Below are positions 51,640 through 63,300 of a DNA stretch of 64,000 nucleotides, one piece after another. The DNA lies in the NCBI GenBank assembly GCA_023238725.1, contig CM041531.1:8565113-8629112 (forward strand), in the 5' to 3' direction. Below the pieces are notes generated by a model. The model saw only the letters and a list, made by a program, of their open reading frames with translations, was not told the DNA's origin and did no database searches. Every line of letters starts with the position of its first letter. The stretch's first letter is position 1. The translations under genes were made by a program, and so were the position numbers. Source of the stretch: Scortum barcoo. Lineage: Eukaryota; Chordata; Actinopteri; Centrarchiformes; Terapontidae.

Positions 51640-51975
51640 TCTTTTCAGGGTTAGATGAGAGCATCGACACCAAACTCATGTCTGTGCATTGACTAAGGAC
51701 CAAGAGCCAGGAAATACTTATCTTAGCTTAGCATAAAGACTAGAAACAAAGGGATACAGCTGGCTTCCTTTTACATATATTTTTGTGCAGGGATTAAAAT
51801 ATCAAGTTTCGGCATGTTAAATAGCGAGAATTAGAGCTGATTTTGGAAAGAGCCAGACTCTAGAGCTAGCTCTAGAGTTAGCATATAGACATGGGAGTGG
51901 TAACAATTTTTAAATCTAATTTTCTGCAAGAAAACAAATAAGCACATTTTCCAAAATGCCATACTATTCCATTAA
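51640..51975. mobile_element. Foldback element, short internally deleted copy
   Basis: The left arm (from TTTTCAGGGTTAGATGAGAG through AACTCATGTCTGTGC and ATCTTAGCTTAGCATAAAGA) and the mirrored right arm (GAAAGAGCCAGACTCTAG, AGACATGGGAGTGGTAAC, GCAAGAAAACAAATAAGC, CAAAATGCCATACTATTCC) match the element at 21335/22193. The centre is reduced to about 80 bases. A perfect 20-base palindrome lies at 51858-51877. Confidence 0.75.
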
Positions 51976-53552
51976 GATTATTGGGTTAAACCAGCGATTT
52001 GTTAACAGCCTTTTTTATCATCTCGTGACTTATTTTGCTTTCTTTCATGGTTTACTGGCATTACTATATCCCTTGATTTACGTTGTAATATTGGTAAGTA
52101 AATGATTACCCTCTTTGTAAATAAAAACAAACCATCAAACAAAAGAATCATTTCAAATTCATCCTCATAGTTTTTTAAATGGGTGGCTATTCCAATGAAA
52201 GCACTATAAGCTTCAGTCCCGAATGAGCTATACTACAGGGGAACAATGTTGGCATGTATCAGTGGGTAATGGACTCTGAGAAATGCTGTAATGAAATGGT
52301 ATAGAGAAAGAGGCCAGAAGGAAGAAAAGGTCAGGTCGTGATGTAAGTGCCACTACTCATCATCTGGTAAAGTCAAGGTCAGGACCTTCTGTGGTCCCAT
52401 GGTATTTCTGTTTAGCTTTTAAAAGAAATGGCCATAGAGTCAGAATGATGCACCGAGTTGGATAAGCAAGACTCAAGCTGATTGCCCTTTATTCCACTGA
52501 CCTTCTTCAGAAAAGCTTTGACTTCATAGAGAGCTAAAGGGTATTAAAATACATCCATTTACAACTGAGGCCGTATATGTGAGTGTATTGATGAAAACCA
52601 GTCTCTTTTTGCTCCGTAACTGGAAATCTTTTCATAGCAAATATGTATTAAATTCATTAAACAGCTTCATCAGAAAAGCCTAAAAATATTAACAATGGTT
52701 TTAAGTGCTGGCAAATATTGTTCAGCTTCTTGTGGCTGAGTTCACTATAATTGCTTGTGACATGCAATGAAGCAGTGGTCCTCTCTGAATCGGTCTGGCA
52801 GCTTCATGGTGTGAAAGGCGGTCTGGTTTGTGTGGTGTGTCTGCCTAAATGTGGACGCCCTCCCTCACAGTGGGGGCAGGCTCGACTTGGACGCTTCGGC
52901 ACTGTGGCTGCAACTCTGCAAGAGCACTCAGTGGGGGTAACACAAGGAGCCCTATAGTGCGGTAATGCAATATTCATGGTGGGGTGTGAGCAGAGCAGTT
53001 AAACACAGTAGAGTTGTGAGAAGACCTTCCAACCCTCTATCAGGGAACAGCTGCTGCTTGGGCTTGCTCCCCTCTCCAAAGCCTATCCCTTTTTGCTCGA
53101 GCATTGTCTCTTTCTCTCGCCTGAACCCTCCCCTGTTCCCTCTCTGCTGCCTCTCACTCAACCATTAATTTTTAATCACAACTTAAATGGCTGCCTTGGC
53201 TGTGGCTGTGGGGGCAGCAAGTCAAGGGCTCTTGCCTCTGGTTACAAAGTAGGAAATAAATTTGAAGAGATCAAGCTAAACATAGAGGGTCGGAGAAGGC
53301 TGACTAGGGGGAAAATGTACAGGGAGGAAAAATATCAACTTGCTGCTGCCATTACAGCTTAATTAGAATTTCGACTCTTTCATCTTGGACTTTCTATTGC
53401 GAGTGCTACAGGAAACTGAGATCAAATTAAGATAAAGAATTGGAGAAGAATTTTCGAGGGTTTTTTGGAGACCATGAGAAAGTAAAAAGAAAAAGGGGGG
53501 GTGAGTGGATTCAGATTATGTAGACCGACGGGAGTAGACTGACGGGAGAGCT
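51976..53552. other. Non-coding sequence with a conserved-looking block
   Basis: 52960-53390 is compositionally balanced and holds CATTAATTTTTAATCACAAC, TTAAATGGCTGCC and TTACAGCTTAATTAGAATTT, the homeodomain-core-rich profile of a developmental enhancer. No repeat signature. Open frames at 52751-53362 are short and overlap on both strands. Confidence 0.3.
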
Positions 53553-53852
53553 TAAAACAATTAATCGATTGACCATACAATAATTGGTTATTTAATAATA
53601 TTAATGTTTTTTTTAGCAAGAAAAAAAAAACAATTATTGGCTCTAGTTTCTAAATTGTGGGAATATATGTGATAGTGAACTGTATATTTTTTGGTTTTAT
53701 TCTCTTAGTCCAACAAAACAATCAGAGAAGCTTTATTATTTACTAAGTACTAATAATATAAGTACTTTTCAAATTTGATACGCTTAATAATTAATTTCTC
53801 AACTCAAAAAATAATTAGCAAAAATAATATTTACGGTTAGCTGCAGCCTGAC
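53553..53852 (-). mobile_element. hAT-like MITE, minus-strand copy
   Basis: Reading left to right on + it carries CAATTAATCGATTGACCAT, TTTTTTAGCAAG, GATAGTGAACTGTATATTTT, TAGTCCAACAAAACAATCAG and the terminus GGTTAGCTGCAGCCT. This is the reverse of the family consensus seen at 9752. Nearly full length at about 300 bases. Confidence 0.78.
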
Positions 53853-54837
53853 TGACACATCACATTGCTCAACACCTCGGAGTATAAAAATCCTGCTTAC
53901 AGTGGGAGTATATAAAAGGCTGAACCACTTATTCATGAAGGACAAGGTTGTGTGGATGCTGTCAGTGAGGTGGCAGCACTCAGGTTTTCCCCTGCATTAT
54001 TTATTTTCCGTATTGGGGTGGTCTGACCCACTCTTGTAATGAGAACTAGAGTCACGGTCTGTTTGGAGTCCCGGGGCAACGCCATGCGACCGTGTCCCAG
54101 GATCACTGCTCAACCACATAGGCCTCTACACAGCCACTGTTTGCTCAGACCTCACTTGGACTGTAAAAGTCAAGCCTTGTTGACACATCTGTGCTGTCTC
54201 TCCCCCAGGCTAATGGCTATTACATCTGTCTGCCTCTTTTCAGAGGGAGAGGAAAACTACAAGAATCAAATACTCTTTTGAAAACAGGCAAAACGAAAAC
54301 ACTGACAGCTGATGGAAAGCTGACAGCCTCTGCTGAGGGGAATTACCACTGTTGATCTTTCTCACAAGTGCAGTAAGGTGATTACATTGGTTAAGATGTG
54401 TGTTTTGAAAGAGATGTTGATGGCCCTCCGGTAGCAGTGTATCAATGTTTATACTAATACGACTGTTTTTCACAGGTCACTCTTCACATTATTAAGTAAT
54501 TACTTTTCACAGCTACCAAGCACTGCAGAGCACAGTGGATACAGAGCATATTATAAGTACGTAACATTTAAAGTTTAGGAGTTAAAAATATGATGAGCTG
54601 GCAAGTGATTGGTTGGATGTTCTAAAAGCCTTTTAAAAAACAGTGAATACTACATAACTGAAATACATGTTATCAAGATAATAAAGCAAAAATTATCAAA
54701 ATCTAAATTTTTCACTCACTATTTTCTAAGTGTATTATGTTTTCCATATTCTGAAATATAGCCAACATTAGAAAATAGACTGGCTGATATTTTCAAACAG
54801 AAAAAATACTAATAATTAAAAAACTAGAGCCTGACAC
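53853..54837. other. Non-coding sequence; possible further MITE debris
   Basis: AAATTTTTCACTCACTATTT at about 54703-54722 resembles a central part of the hAT-like MITE in reverse. No other support. Confidence 0.3.
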
Positions 54838-55003
54838 ATTGGCTGGGTTGCTGTCTTATATATATATATATAACTATTTACTCTATAAAATGTAAGACAC
54901 AAATGTAACAAACAAACATAAGGCTCTACAACCAGAGAATATTTAGTATTTTTGCTTAAAAAACAAAAACTAATTGATTATAAGAATAGTTGCTGATTAA
55001 TTC
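54838..55003 (+). mobile_element. hAT-like MITE remnant with an internal (TA)n
   Basis: CTATAAAATGTAAGACA and the 3' block TTTAGTATTTTTGCTTAAAA, CTAATTGATTATAAGAATAG, TTGCTGATTAATTC match the family. The middle is deleted, and a (TA)9 tract (54857-54874) lies near the 5' side. Confidence 0.6.
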
Positions 55004-55020
55004 AAAGGAAGTGCATCGGC

Positions 55021-55220
55021 CATTTTTTCTTCAACTCTCAAACATATGCACCCGGATCCCGGAAATTAATCACTTGCTCTCTCACCAAATTACTGTAATC
55101 TGTGAAAATGATTTCTCATTTAAACAGAGCCATAGCCATGTCCACGTCCATTTTGGACTAAATTCTCCATTTAGATGTCAAAACAAACAAAGCATTTTTT
55201 CTTCAGCTCTCAAATATCAG
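55021..55220 (+). repeat. Repeat copy 1 of an unnamed two-copy family, bounded by a 26-bp direct repeat
   Basis: The edges CATTTTTTCTTCAACTCTCA (from 55021) and CATTTTTTCTTCAGCTCTCA (from 55193) are a direct repeat of about 26 bases. The interior shares AATCACTTGCTCTCTCACCA..ACTGTAATCTGT (55066-55102) with 56971-57006. It also shares GTCCACGTCCATTTTGGACT..AGATGTCAAAAC (55139-55183) with the reverse complement of 57177-57225. Confidence 0.65.
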
Positions 55221-56964
55221 TATTGGTTTTGATTAAAATACTATTTCAGCTGAGATATACTTTGGTGTAAAATTCACGTTGCAGTTGGGTGGAAAAATGT
55301 CCATTGACACTTTTTAACCACCTTAAGTGATTCATTGGCCATGTGTGGTTTAACATCCTCACCTCCGTAGGTGCAAATAATCCACCTATTGATCCTCAAT
55401 TCCTAACCTGACAAATTAACAAAATCAAGGCAGCAGGCTAACTGCATTCAGGCTAACTAGCAGAATCAGTCCAACACACACACACACAGACAGGAGTAAT
55501 CTCTCACTAATCAAGGACATCGATCACATGGCAAAGCACATCTGTCTGCATCCCCCTCCTATGTGCTGATCCAGATTGATTACTCTGACAGGCTGAGACA
55601 AAGACAAGGGAGGAGAGAAGAGATGGACAAAACAGAGAAAACAAAGGCAAACATGGGAATGCATGGGAAAGAGACAGGGCCAGATGTGTTCAAATCTGTT
55701 TGGTATCACATATTTCTATTTCTACATACAGCATGTAATCTATGTTAGAGAGCTACATGTTTGTAATGATAAACAGCAAAAAGGAACACCACTGACATTT
55801 GAGTTGCAAAAGCATTAACAGAAGGCAGTCAGAGCAGTTTGAGCAGCCTATGAGTCTCCATTCAAGTACGCTGACCCACATAAATAAAGAATCTGAGACC
55901 ACAGAAGAAACTGTCGTGTGTTTGCTGCTTTGACAGGAGATGAGCAGCTGAGCGTTCAAAGCCTGCATCAGGGTGGACTGAGAGTGAATGATTAGCTGTG
56001 TGCTGTATAAAATACTCAGTATAAGTATGAAAATAATGACTTATGACAGCCCAAACCTGCATGTGAAAACAGCTTTTTAGCTTTTTCTCTCACAGTAAAG
56101 AAAAAAAAAAAGCCGCAGACATAATTTGGCTCCAAAACCAATGTTTTTAAACCCACTGTGCTGAGAGCATGAAACAGGAATTACTCCCCTTGCTGCACTT
56201 TCATCCTTATATTCCTCAAGACTAAATCAATTTTAACCTCAAGGGTATAAACCCCTCAGGCATCATCAGAAAAACTGGGTTGTGTAACAATACAGTAAGA
56301 TCTTTATCTCGACAAAGGACACAGTAAGCCTCCCACAAATCTATAGTAAATTTAAAGCTTTGAAACACATTGCACATGCAAATTGAACCAAACATAATTC
56401 TTGACAGATTAAAATACTAATCATATAACATTAATAACAATGCCATTCATGTTGTAAACATGACACTCGAGAAAGCACTGGCAAGTCAAATGCTGATTGC
56501 TATGGGTTTTGTAATGGTGACCGATAAAGGCAACAATGCTCCGCTAAGATAAGGAAAGACAAATCTATTGCTGCGACAAAGAGCTATTTCTTTACACAGG
56601 CTTTTCACCCTTTTCTGAGTGAGAAAACCAAGAGGTTTCATTACCAAGGGCAGCTGATAAAACCTCTGGGCTCAAGTGCAATCAAATACTACAAAGCTCT
56701 CTGCATGTCACGGCCAAGGCAACACATTACTGAAAAAAATGTTATTTCAATCAGAAATTGTGTAGACGTTTTTCATACCCGCCCCGCCACCCAGTTCTAC
56801 ATGAAAAAATACACAATGGTAATCATAGGATAGAGGATTTAAGACAGATTCTTTCAGGCAAAACATGAGGATGTAGTCAAAAAGGCTTAATCTAGTGCAT
56901 CTTGCAGTGTTAAGACATCCTTGGACAAAGTCCTAGATTTGCACCGAGATCCTTATCGGCACCT
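55221..56964. other. Non-coding sequence, nothing recognised
   Basis: A (CA)n run lies at 55475-55488 and an A-run at 56099-56111. No repeat family or exon that I can support. Confidence 0.45.
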
Positions 56965-57290
56965 CAAACTAATCACTTGCTCTTTCACCAAATCACTGTA
57001 ATCTGTTAAGCTCTGGAGATATCCTGATAACACATAACCTCCACGGCAAAGGTAATTTTTAATTCTCTCATAACATCTTTTTCTGTATAAGGTGGAATAG
57101 TAACCCGATTATAAGTTGTTTTTGACCAAAGCTGCGGTTTAGACAAAAATCGGGGACTGCCCACTACATTTTCTTTGTTTTGATATCTAAATGAGTAATT
57201 AGTCCAAAAGGGACGTGGACACAGTTCTGGTAAAACGAGAACTTTTAGATGCATTTCTGAACATTTATACAAAAATCTCACTGAATCTGC
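56965..57290 (-). repeat. Repeat copy 2 of the unnamed family, larger and rearranged
   Basis: The left block (56971-57006) is in the same orientation as copy 1. The right block (57177-57225) is inverted relative to copy 1. Between them lies 170 bases absent from copy 1. A 91-codon minus-strand frame (57006-57281) spans it, reading for example SPRFLSKPQLWSKTTYNRV and PYTEKDVMRELKITFAVE, with protein-like composition, but I recognise no domain. It may be a piece of a transposon coding region. Confidence 0.55.
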
Positions 57291-60139
57291 ACATAGAAGG
57301 TTTTTAACAGGTAACTGCAGGTCATTAAGACTTCCTGAGAAGCAGCTGTGAACACCTCCAAAATCTCAACAATGTGTCCTGCAGACCTGCATTCAAGCAA
57401 GTTAACTGGTTAATTCAACTACGATATATAAAAGAAACAGCCAAGAAAATACTCTGATGACCACCCATGTGCACATTCTCCTAAATGTGGCAGAAAACAC
57501 ACAGAGATCAATTACTTTGTAAATTTGTTAATTAATGTTCGCACAGCCAAAAACTCTGGGCTGCAGTCGGCCGGGCCACACAGACCGTCGTATACGTTGT
57601 CAGATGATCAAATTTACGCAGCCACGTGGACTGGGTTTAAGAAGGTCACAGTGCGTCCTTCTGTTCACGTTTGTTCATTGAATTTCATAACAGCAAAAAC
57701 AAAATGCTCTCTTTGTTATAGATCCTAATTTAGTTACCAGTGACTGCAGATTCAGTTCAACACTCTAGTGTTGTCACTGAATCTGTAAGGACAAGCACAT
57801 CTAGTATGGTGAAGTTTATTGCTCGGGGCTCCCTCTTGCTCCCATGCCTGTGTGCTCTGGTCTCTGCTCAACAGCTCAGCTCTCTCCTCTCTTCTCCTCT
57901 CCCCATTAACCGGCTGACAGATCAGTAATAAACACAGCCTGTCACCTTCAAGGCCTGCCTCTCATTTACTAGAGAACACATGAAACCCCGCTCTCTCATT
58001 CCCCTCTCTATCTTTCTCTCTCCCTCTTCCCTTCATCCGCTGGGCTCATTGGAGCTGAAACCTGATTTTTGGCTCCGGCCGCCTCCGAGGCAGCAAATTC
58101 TCCTCTGCGCCCAGATAGTACTGAAAAAAGGCATGAATATTAAATGGAAAATCCATGAATAAATAACCAAAAAAGGACTTCCGTCGCTCTAACCTCTTTC
58201 TGTCTCCCAACAGTGGATGGCAGAGGGAGAGAGCAGGGCAGAAATAGAGGGAAAAAAAATCATGACCACCTCAGGAGAGAAGGTGGACATTTGTTAGGTA
58301 ATTGGCTTTCTCTATTTGCAATCCCATGGTGCTGTGATTTCACACATAAAACAAAGAGGTAATCACAAGGTAACAGTGCAGCGGATGGTTAGTAGAGCAA
58401 AATTCAACTGCAATATTTTCACTGGGAATATAATGTGTTATTTCCATATGTGGGGCAACCTGAGGGATAAAAGCCATACATATTGCAACAGCTTGATAAT
58501 GTATGCGTGCAAAATGCTAATGACATTGAAAGGAGAGCTGGAGGTGCAATGTGTACAAGGGATATGATGTTGAATGCATAACAAACAAATAAAGAGAATC
58601 ATTTATTTGTGATATATACTCACTAGTCCCTTGGCACGTGGCTGTTACACAGGAACAAGTAAATATAGATTATTTTGCTTCAAGCTATTCCCACAAGGGT
58701 GCTTAATATTTATTATACTGGATTTCAGTGGCCTGTATTTTTCAACTGAGCACATGAGACAAATCATAAGACAAACATACAGCAGCTACTTGTGAATACG
58801 TTGCTACTTGAGCTGTTGTATAGTGGAGAGCTCTTATAGTGATCGCGTCTCCCTGGGTCAAATTGATCAGCGGATGATTATTTTACCTGATTTTTTTTTC
58901 TTTTTCTCAATTTCACATGCAAATTACCATGTAATTTACATTTGCATATTTATTACATGAATACAAAGTAATAAAATGGACAGCTATGCCATTTTACCTG
59001 GGGTATGCTATTTAGGGGGCATTATGTGATTGTTATCAATCCACTTGGTGAAGACTGCTTCAATAATTGTTGCTTTCCCCCCACGCGCTTTCGTTTTCTG
59101 TCTCCATCACCAACAGCCATGACTGTTTCTCATTGCCTGAGTCAACTACAAGAGGTAGCCTGAGGAAGTACCACTGCTGCATCTTGTTGGCTCGATTTTT
59201 GGCAGTTTGCTATAAACTTTGAGGAGACTATGCGTTACATTGAGAAAAACATTCAATGTGTATACCATGGCAAAGAACTACTATAACTTTCCCCCCATAT
59301 GTTGTCATGTTTGAAAAGACCCCAAATTAATATTGTAAGTAAACCTGTTTTCTTACTATAAATGAATATTTAAACTGTGTCTCAAACTTTTTGATCAATA
59401 TAAGAGGTTGATCACTGTATTAGATGTGTTTGTGTTACATACACTGTTAATTGCAGTGTCAGTGTCTGTCACCTCCACTAACCATCAGAGAAAGGTCGAA
59501 CAGTTAATTCAACAATCAGACCCTCTTTTTGATACTATCCATGAAGGCCATTGGTTTCCAAAACAGCTATATATATTTTGTAACTACCACTTTATATTTT
59601 TCATTATTTGTGGCAGACTGTATCAAATATGTATTAGTTAATCCAAATGCAAACCCAGTGTTTCCTACTGCTGCTGCTTCACATTAAAAGAACTCAACTG
59701 GTGAAAGAAGGGGTGGCCTTTATTGTGAAGCAGCGATGGGAAAGACAATGTATTTGTTACACAGGTTAATGTAAACTGCAAGAGTTCAGTTTGTTGTTTT
59801 AAATATTGCAGAGAGTAATAAAGCAACCATATGACTACAGCTGAGCAAGGCAACACACTTCTATTATTTCTTGTTGTTGTTCTGACAAAGTAGCTACTTA
59901 GAGATAGTTTGCTGTTGCACTTATTATATTACGAATTAGATTATGACTTTAAGGATCAATGACCATTCAAGAGGGGGAGAACATTTCACCTGCATAAAAT
60001 AGCACATGATAAAGATGCTACTGGAAGAGAAAAATCCTTTGAATGGTAAAAATTATTTGTACATATTGCCAAAACAAGTGTGGGAACATTGCAAAAACTA
60101 GATAGTAAACTAGAAAAATATATAATGTGAAGAAATGGA
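57291..60139. other. Putative intron or intergenic DNA with a hairpin and a conserved-looking block
   Basis: Contains the hairpin at 57747-57785. A pyrimidine-rich and then AT-core-rich block (57800-58215), including GAATATTAAATGGAAAATCC, looks like regulatory sequence and ends in an acceptor-like site (TTTCTGTCTCCCAACAG, ending 58213), see findings. Nothing else is supported to 60139. Confidence 0.35.
57747..57785. repeat. Compact inverted repeat (hairpin)
   Basis: CAGATTCAGT and CAACACT on the left pair with AGTGTTG and ACTGAATCTG on the right, with one small asymmetric bulge and a 2-base centre. It is 39 bases in all, so 17 paired bases almost without a loop. No poly-T or gene context, so I do not call it a terminator. 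Confidence 0.85.
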
Positions 60140-60167
60140 GGGAAATGATGTCGGAGCCTCAGGCTTA

Positions 60168-60358
60168 AGACCGGAGAACTGCTTTGTCGACCTTGAGGTC
60201 TTTTGAAATGACTCCAGTCTCCGGTGATTTTAAGATTATATATGTCAATGACTTACGCGAGCAGAGATAAAAAAGATCTCATCATGACCTGCTGCTGGAG
60301 CTGAATTCCTCATCTTAGCAATTATATCCATGACTTCCTTCGCTGTAGCTGGATCAAA
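60168..60358 (-). mobile_element. LINE reverse-transcriptase relic (CR1/L2-like), minus strand
   Basis: On the minus strand, 60358-60245 reads FDPATAKEVMDIIAKMRNSA then PAAGHDEIFFISARVSH and a stop, resembling the 'F.PVT..EV..II..LKNSSAG.DEI..' segment near the start of LINE reverse transcriptases. In another frame, 60215-60168 reads GVISKDLKVDKAVLRS, matching the next conserved LINE segment 'GVFP.ELKVAKVIPL'. The two pieces are in the right order but the sequence between them is shortened and frameshifted. That makes a dead transposon relic more likely than a host exon, even though the first piece happens to be bounded by splice-like sites. Confidence 0.6.
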
Positions 60359-60362
60359 CCTC

Positions 60363-63300
60363 AGCCAAAAAAAAAAGAAAGAAAAGCAGAAAGAAAGAGT
60401 TCTTTTGTATCTGCGGGAGGGCCGTCAGAGTGACTAATCTTTGTAGAAAAAAGATAAGCCAATATTCACAAAGCACTCACTGAATTCATATGTAATATCA
60501 CAAGCGTTGTACGTTCAGCACCAGACCAAGTGAGGAGCTGGGAATGACCTTTACTTCTTTTAAAAGATGTCAAAGGACGATCTTTTGTTTCTATAATAGG
60601 CAACGATGACTTCCTTTCCTTGGCCGCTTTCTGCGAGAAACACTGTGTGTGATTAAAAAGATTAATTTACATGCTCAGCTCATGTTTGACTGTATTGCTT
60701 TGTATTATGTTGGATAAACCCCTATGGATCTTTGAGGAACAAAGTCACACTACAGAAGTGAATTTTTTATCTTAATTTGTAGCCATTATCACCGAGCATT
60801 ACTTTGAAGCCTGCAAAATTACATCAAGATGAAATAAAAAGGTGTAAGATGTCTCGAGCTCATCTACCACATTTTGAATAATATAGCCTGACCCTGAACT
60901 GTTGCTCTCCATTGACTAATTCAGTGCTTTTGTCAGTTGAGTATCTCAGTGCTTGTACGAGAGATTTGTACCTTTTTCTTGCTGGTCGAGCACTCTTTAA
61001 ATAAGACTTAAAGCCATTTGATTCACTCACGGATCATTACTCTGGGTGTGCGCTCTTCATGCTCGGAAGAAAAAGGATTTTAATTCTTCGGAGGCATCAC
61101 AGAAGGAAGGTCAAACATGACTCTCAGGTTACCTTATGCTTTGTTCTGCAGAACAGCAAATAGCAGCTTCGGGCTTGTTCAGCAACAACAGTCCCAGCAT
61201 GATGTCTACCAATTGAAGTTGATATCGACGGTGATTCAAAGTTCTTCTTTCAAGAAAATACTTGGATGAAAATAAAGATAAATTCAGTTTAAGATGACAA
61301 AGGGGGATGGAATGAATGACTTATACCAGGAACAAACTAAAATAACTACCACATTTTGTCCAGAATGTTGTTATGGCCTGATGAGGGTTAGAATAGGCTT
61401 TTATATGCTGCATCTGTAAGGTCATCGCATGTTATGTTACTGTTTTTGACAAGATCTGCTCCTTTTGAAAAAAAGCAGCATCCACTAGCATCCACTACAT
61501 GAAGAAAATGTCTTACGTATAGTGGTAGATCATGTGTGTTTCAGTCTTCTAGCTGTGTGTATATAGCCACACCATACAGAGGACACAGGCTATTAAAAAC
61601 ATGGGGGAGAAGTGAAGGATAGCTATAAGGAAGAGAAAAAGGAAATGTGGGTTCATGTCAGAGAGCCAAATAGCTTTCAACACCCAGAATGACCTTCAGC
61701 TTGCACAGAAGCACACACACACCGATACAAATGTTCACAGGATGAGACCATAAACCATAATGGACATCCCTTATTACAGGGAGTGAGCCTTGGCTGTATG
61801 CCATTTTAAATGTCACAGACTCCTCCACAGGGTAATGACTGATCAACTTGAGTTTGCATCTCGCATAGTCCAGGACATTATCTACAAAGCCAACTGTAAA
61901 ACTGTCTGGAGAGAGAGGCAATATCACATTATTTGATAATTGCCAAATGCATCCAATAATGTTCATCCGCATGTGGATGTGCTAGCTTTTCCGACCTTTC
62001 AAGCTCCCGGCTATAACACAGCAATATCACTCCACTGTCAGTAAAGCAAAGCGTTTGCTGATACTGACGATCCAACAAGAGACAACACGCTGGACCGCAG
62101 CATCGTGCAGCTTTAAGCTTACTTGCTTGGCTTGCCTGTCAGACAATCAAAACAGTTTCCATTCATATGAAAACACGAGCAGCTGCAAATTTCCAAGCAC
62201 AAAATACAGAAGAGCCGAAGTAAGAAGTGTTGAGTGAAGAAAAATAAAGATCTGGTCCAAAGCAATGAGACAAGATATTTTATCATCCCTATCAACACTG
62301 CAAATAAGTAATAAACAATAAAAACCAGGATGTAAATTCAAGCTAACATTTGACAGGTGGTGACAAATGGGATCTGGCAGAGATTTTTGTCTCTGTTGAG
62401 TTTTTTGTGTTGGTTTCTACTTAATATATTTGTGTTTTGTAACGTTAAGACTTGTCGCTGTTAGTTACCAGCTAATATTTATGAGAGCTCCCACTCCCTT
62501 TTACCACAACATGACTGCACAATTTCCTTAATTAAAGAATCAAAGACATCAGCCACATAATGCTTTTTTTCTTACATATTCCCAAAGATACTATTTACTG
62601 CATAAACAAGTAATGAAAAGAACAACAATTGTCCATGTTATGTAATAAAGCAGTCTGCTGAAAGGAGAAGCATGAAACTGTACTCTTTTTTTTTTTGTGC
62701 TGATTCTGATGAGGCATGAGATGGTTGGCAATGTCAGTGACAAGCGGATCTTGTCAATGTAAGCTGCTGGGGGAGCAAAAAATACTTGTGCTAAGCCCCC
62801 CTGAGTAAGATGAGCGGCAATGCCTTGACCCGTGAGATGCAGTGGGAATTGAGGTGGAAGAGGGGGCGAGAGAGCAAGAAAGTAAGATAGTGAAAAGCTC
62901 GCTGGTGACAGAGGAATAAGTCACGCTGGACCGTGTAGGTCCGGTGGGTCAGGAAAACCAATCCAAATACCAGGCAAATGAGCACAGCGGGGAGCGTGTC
63001 ACAATCAATGAACACTATATTAGAAACACATGCGTAATATGCAGAAGGGTACACCTTAACAAAATAAAAGACATAATGCAGTAGGACATGTAAATTAGTC
63101 CAGCAGAACAACATAATGTAGGTATGATGTGTATTTTTCAACAAAAAGCTTATTTTATTAAAACACGCGTAAATACATTTGGTGAATAATGAATTAACTT
63201 TTGCAAATGTGTGATATACTGGAATATTGCACAATTAGATTAGTGGGTGTCTGTGTCCATTTTTCTGGTATGTCAAAGCTCTTACATGTATGTTTTCTAC

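Noticed and set aside
60245..60358. Host-gene exon on the minus strand
   Set aside because: The translated piece resembles a LINE reverse-transcriptase segment, and the next RT-like segment follows downstream in another frame, so a transposon relic explains it better. The splice-like edges are kept only as a finding.
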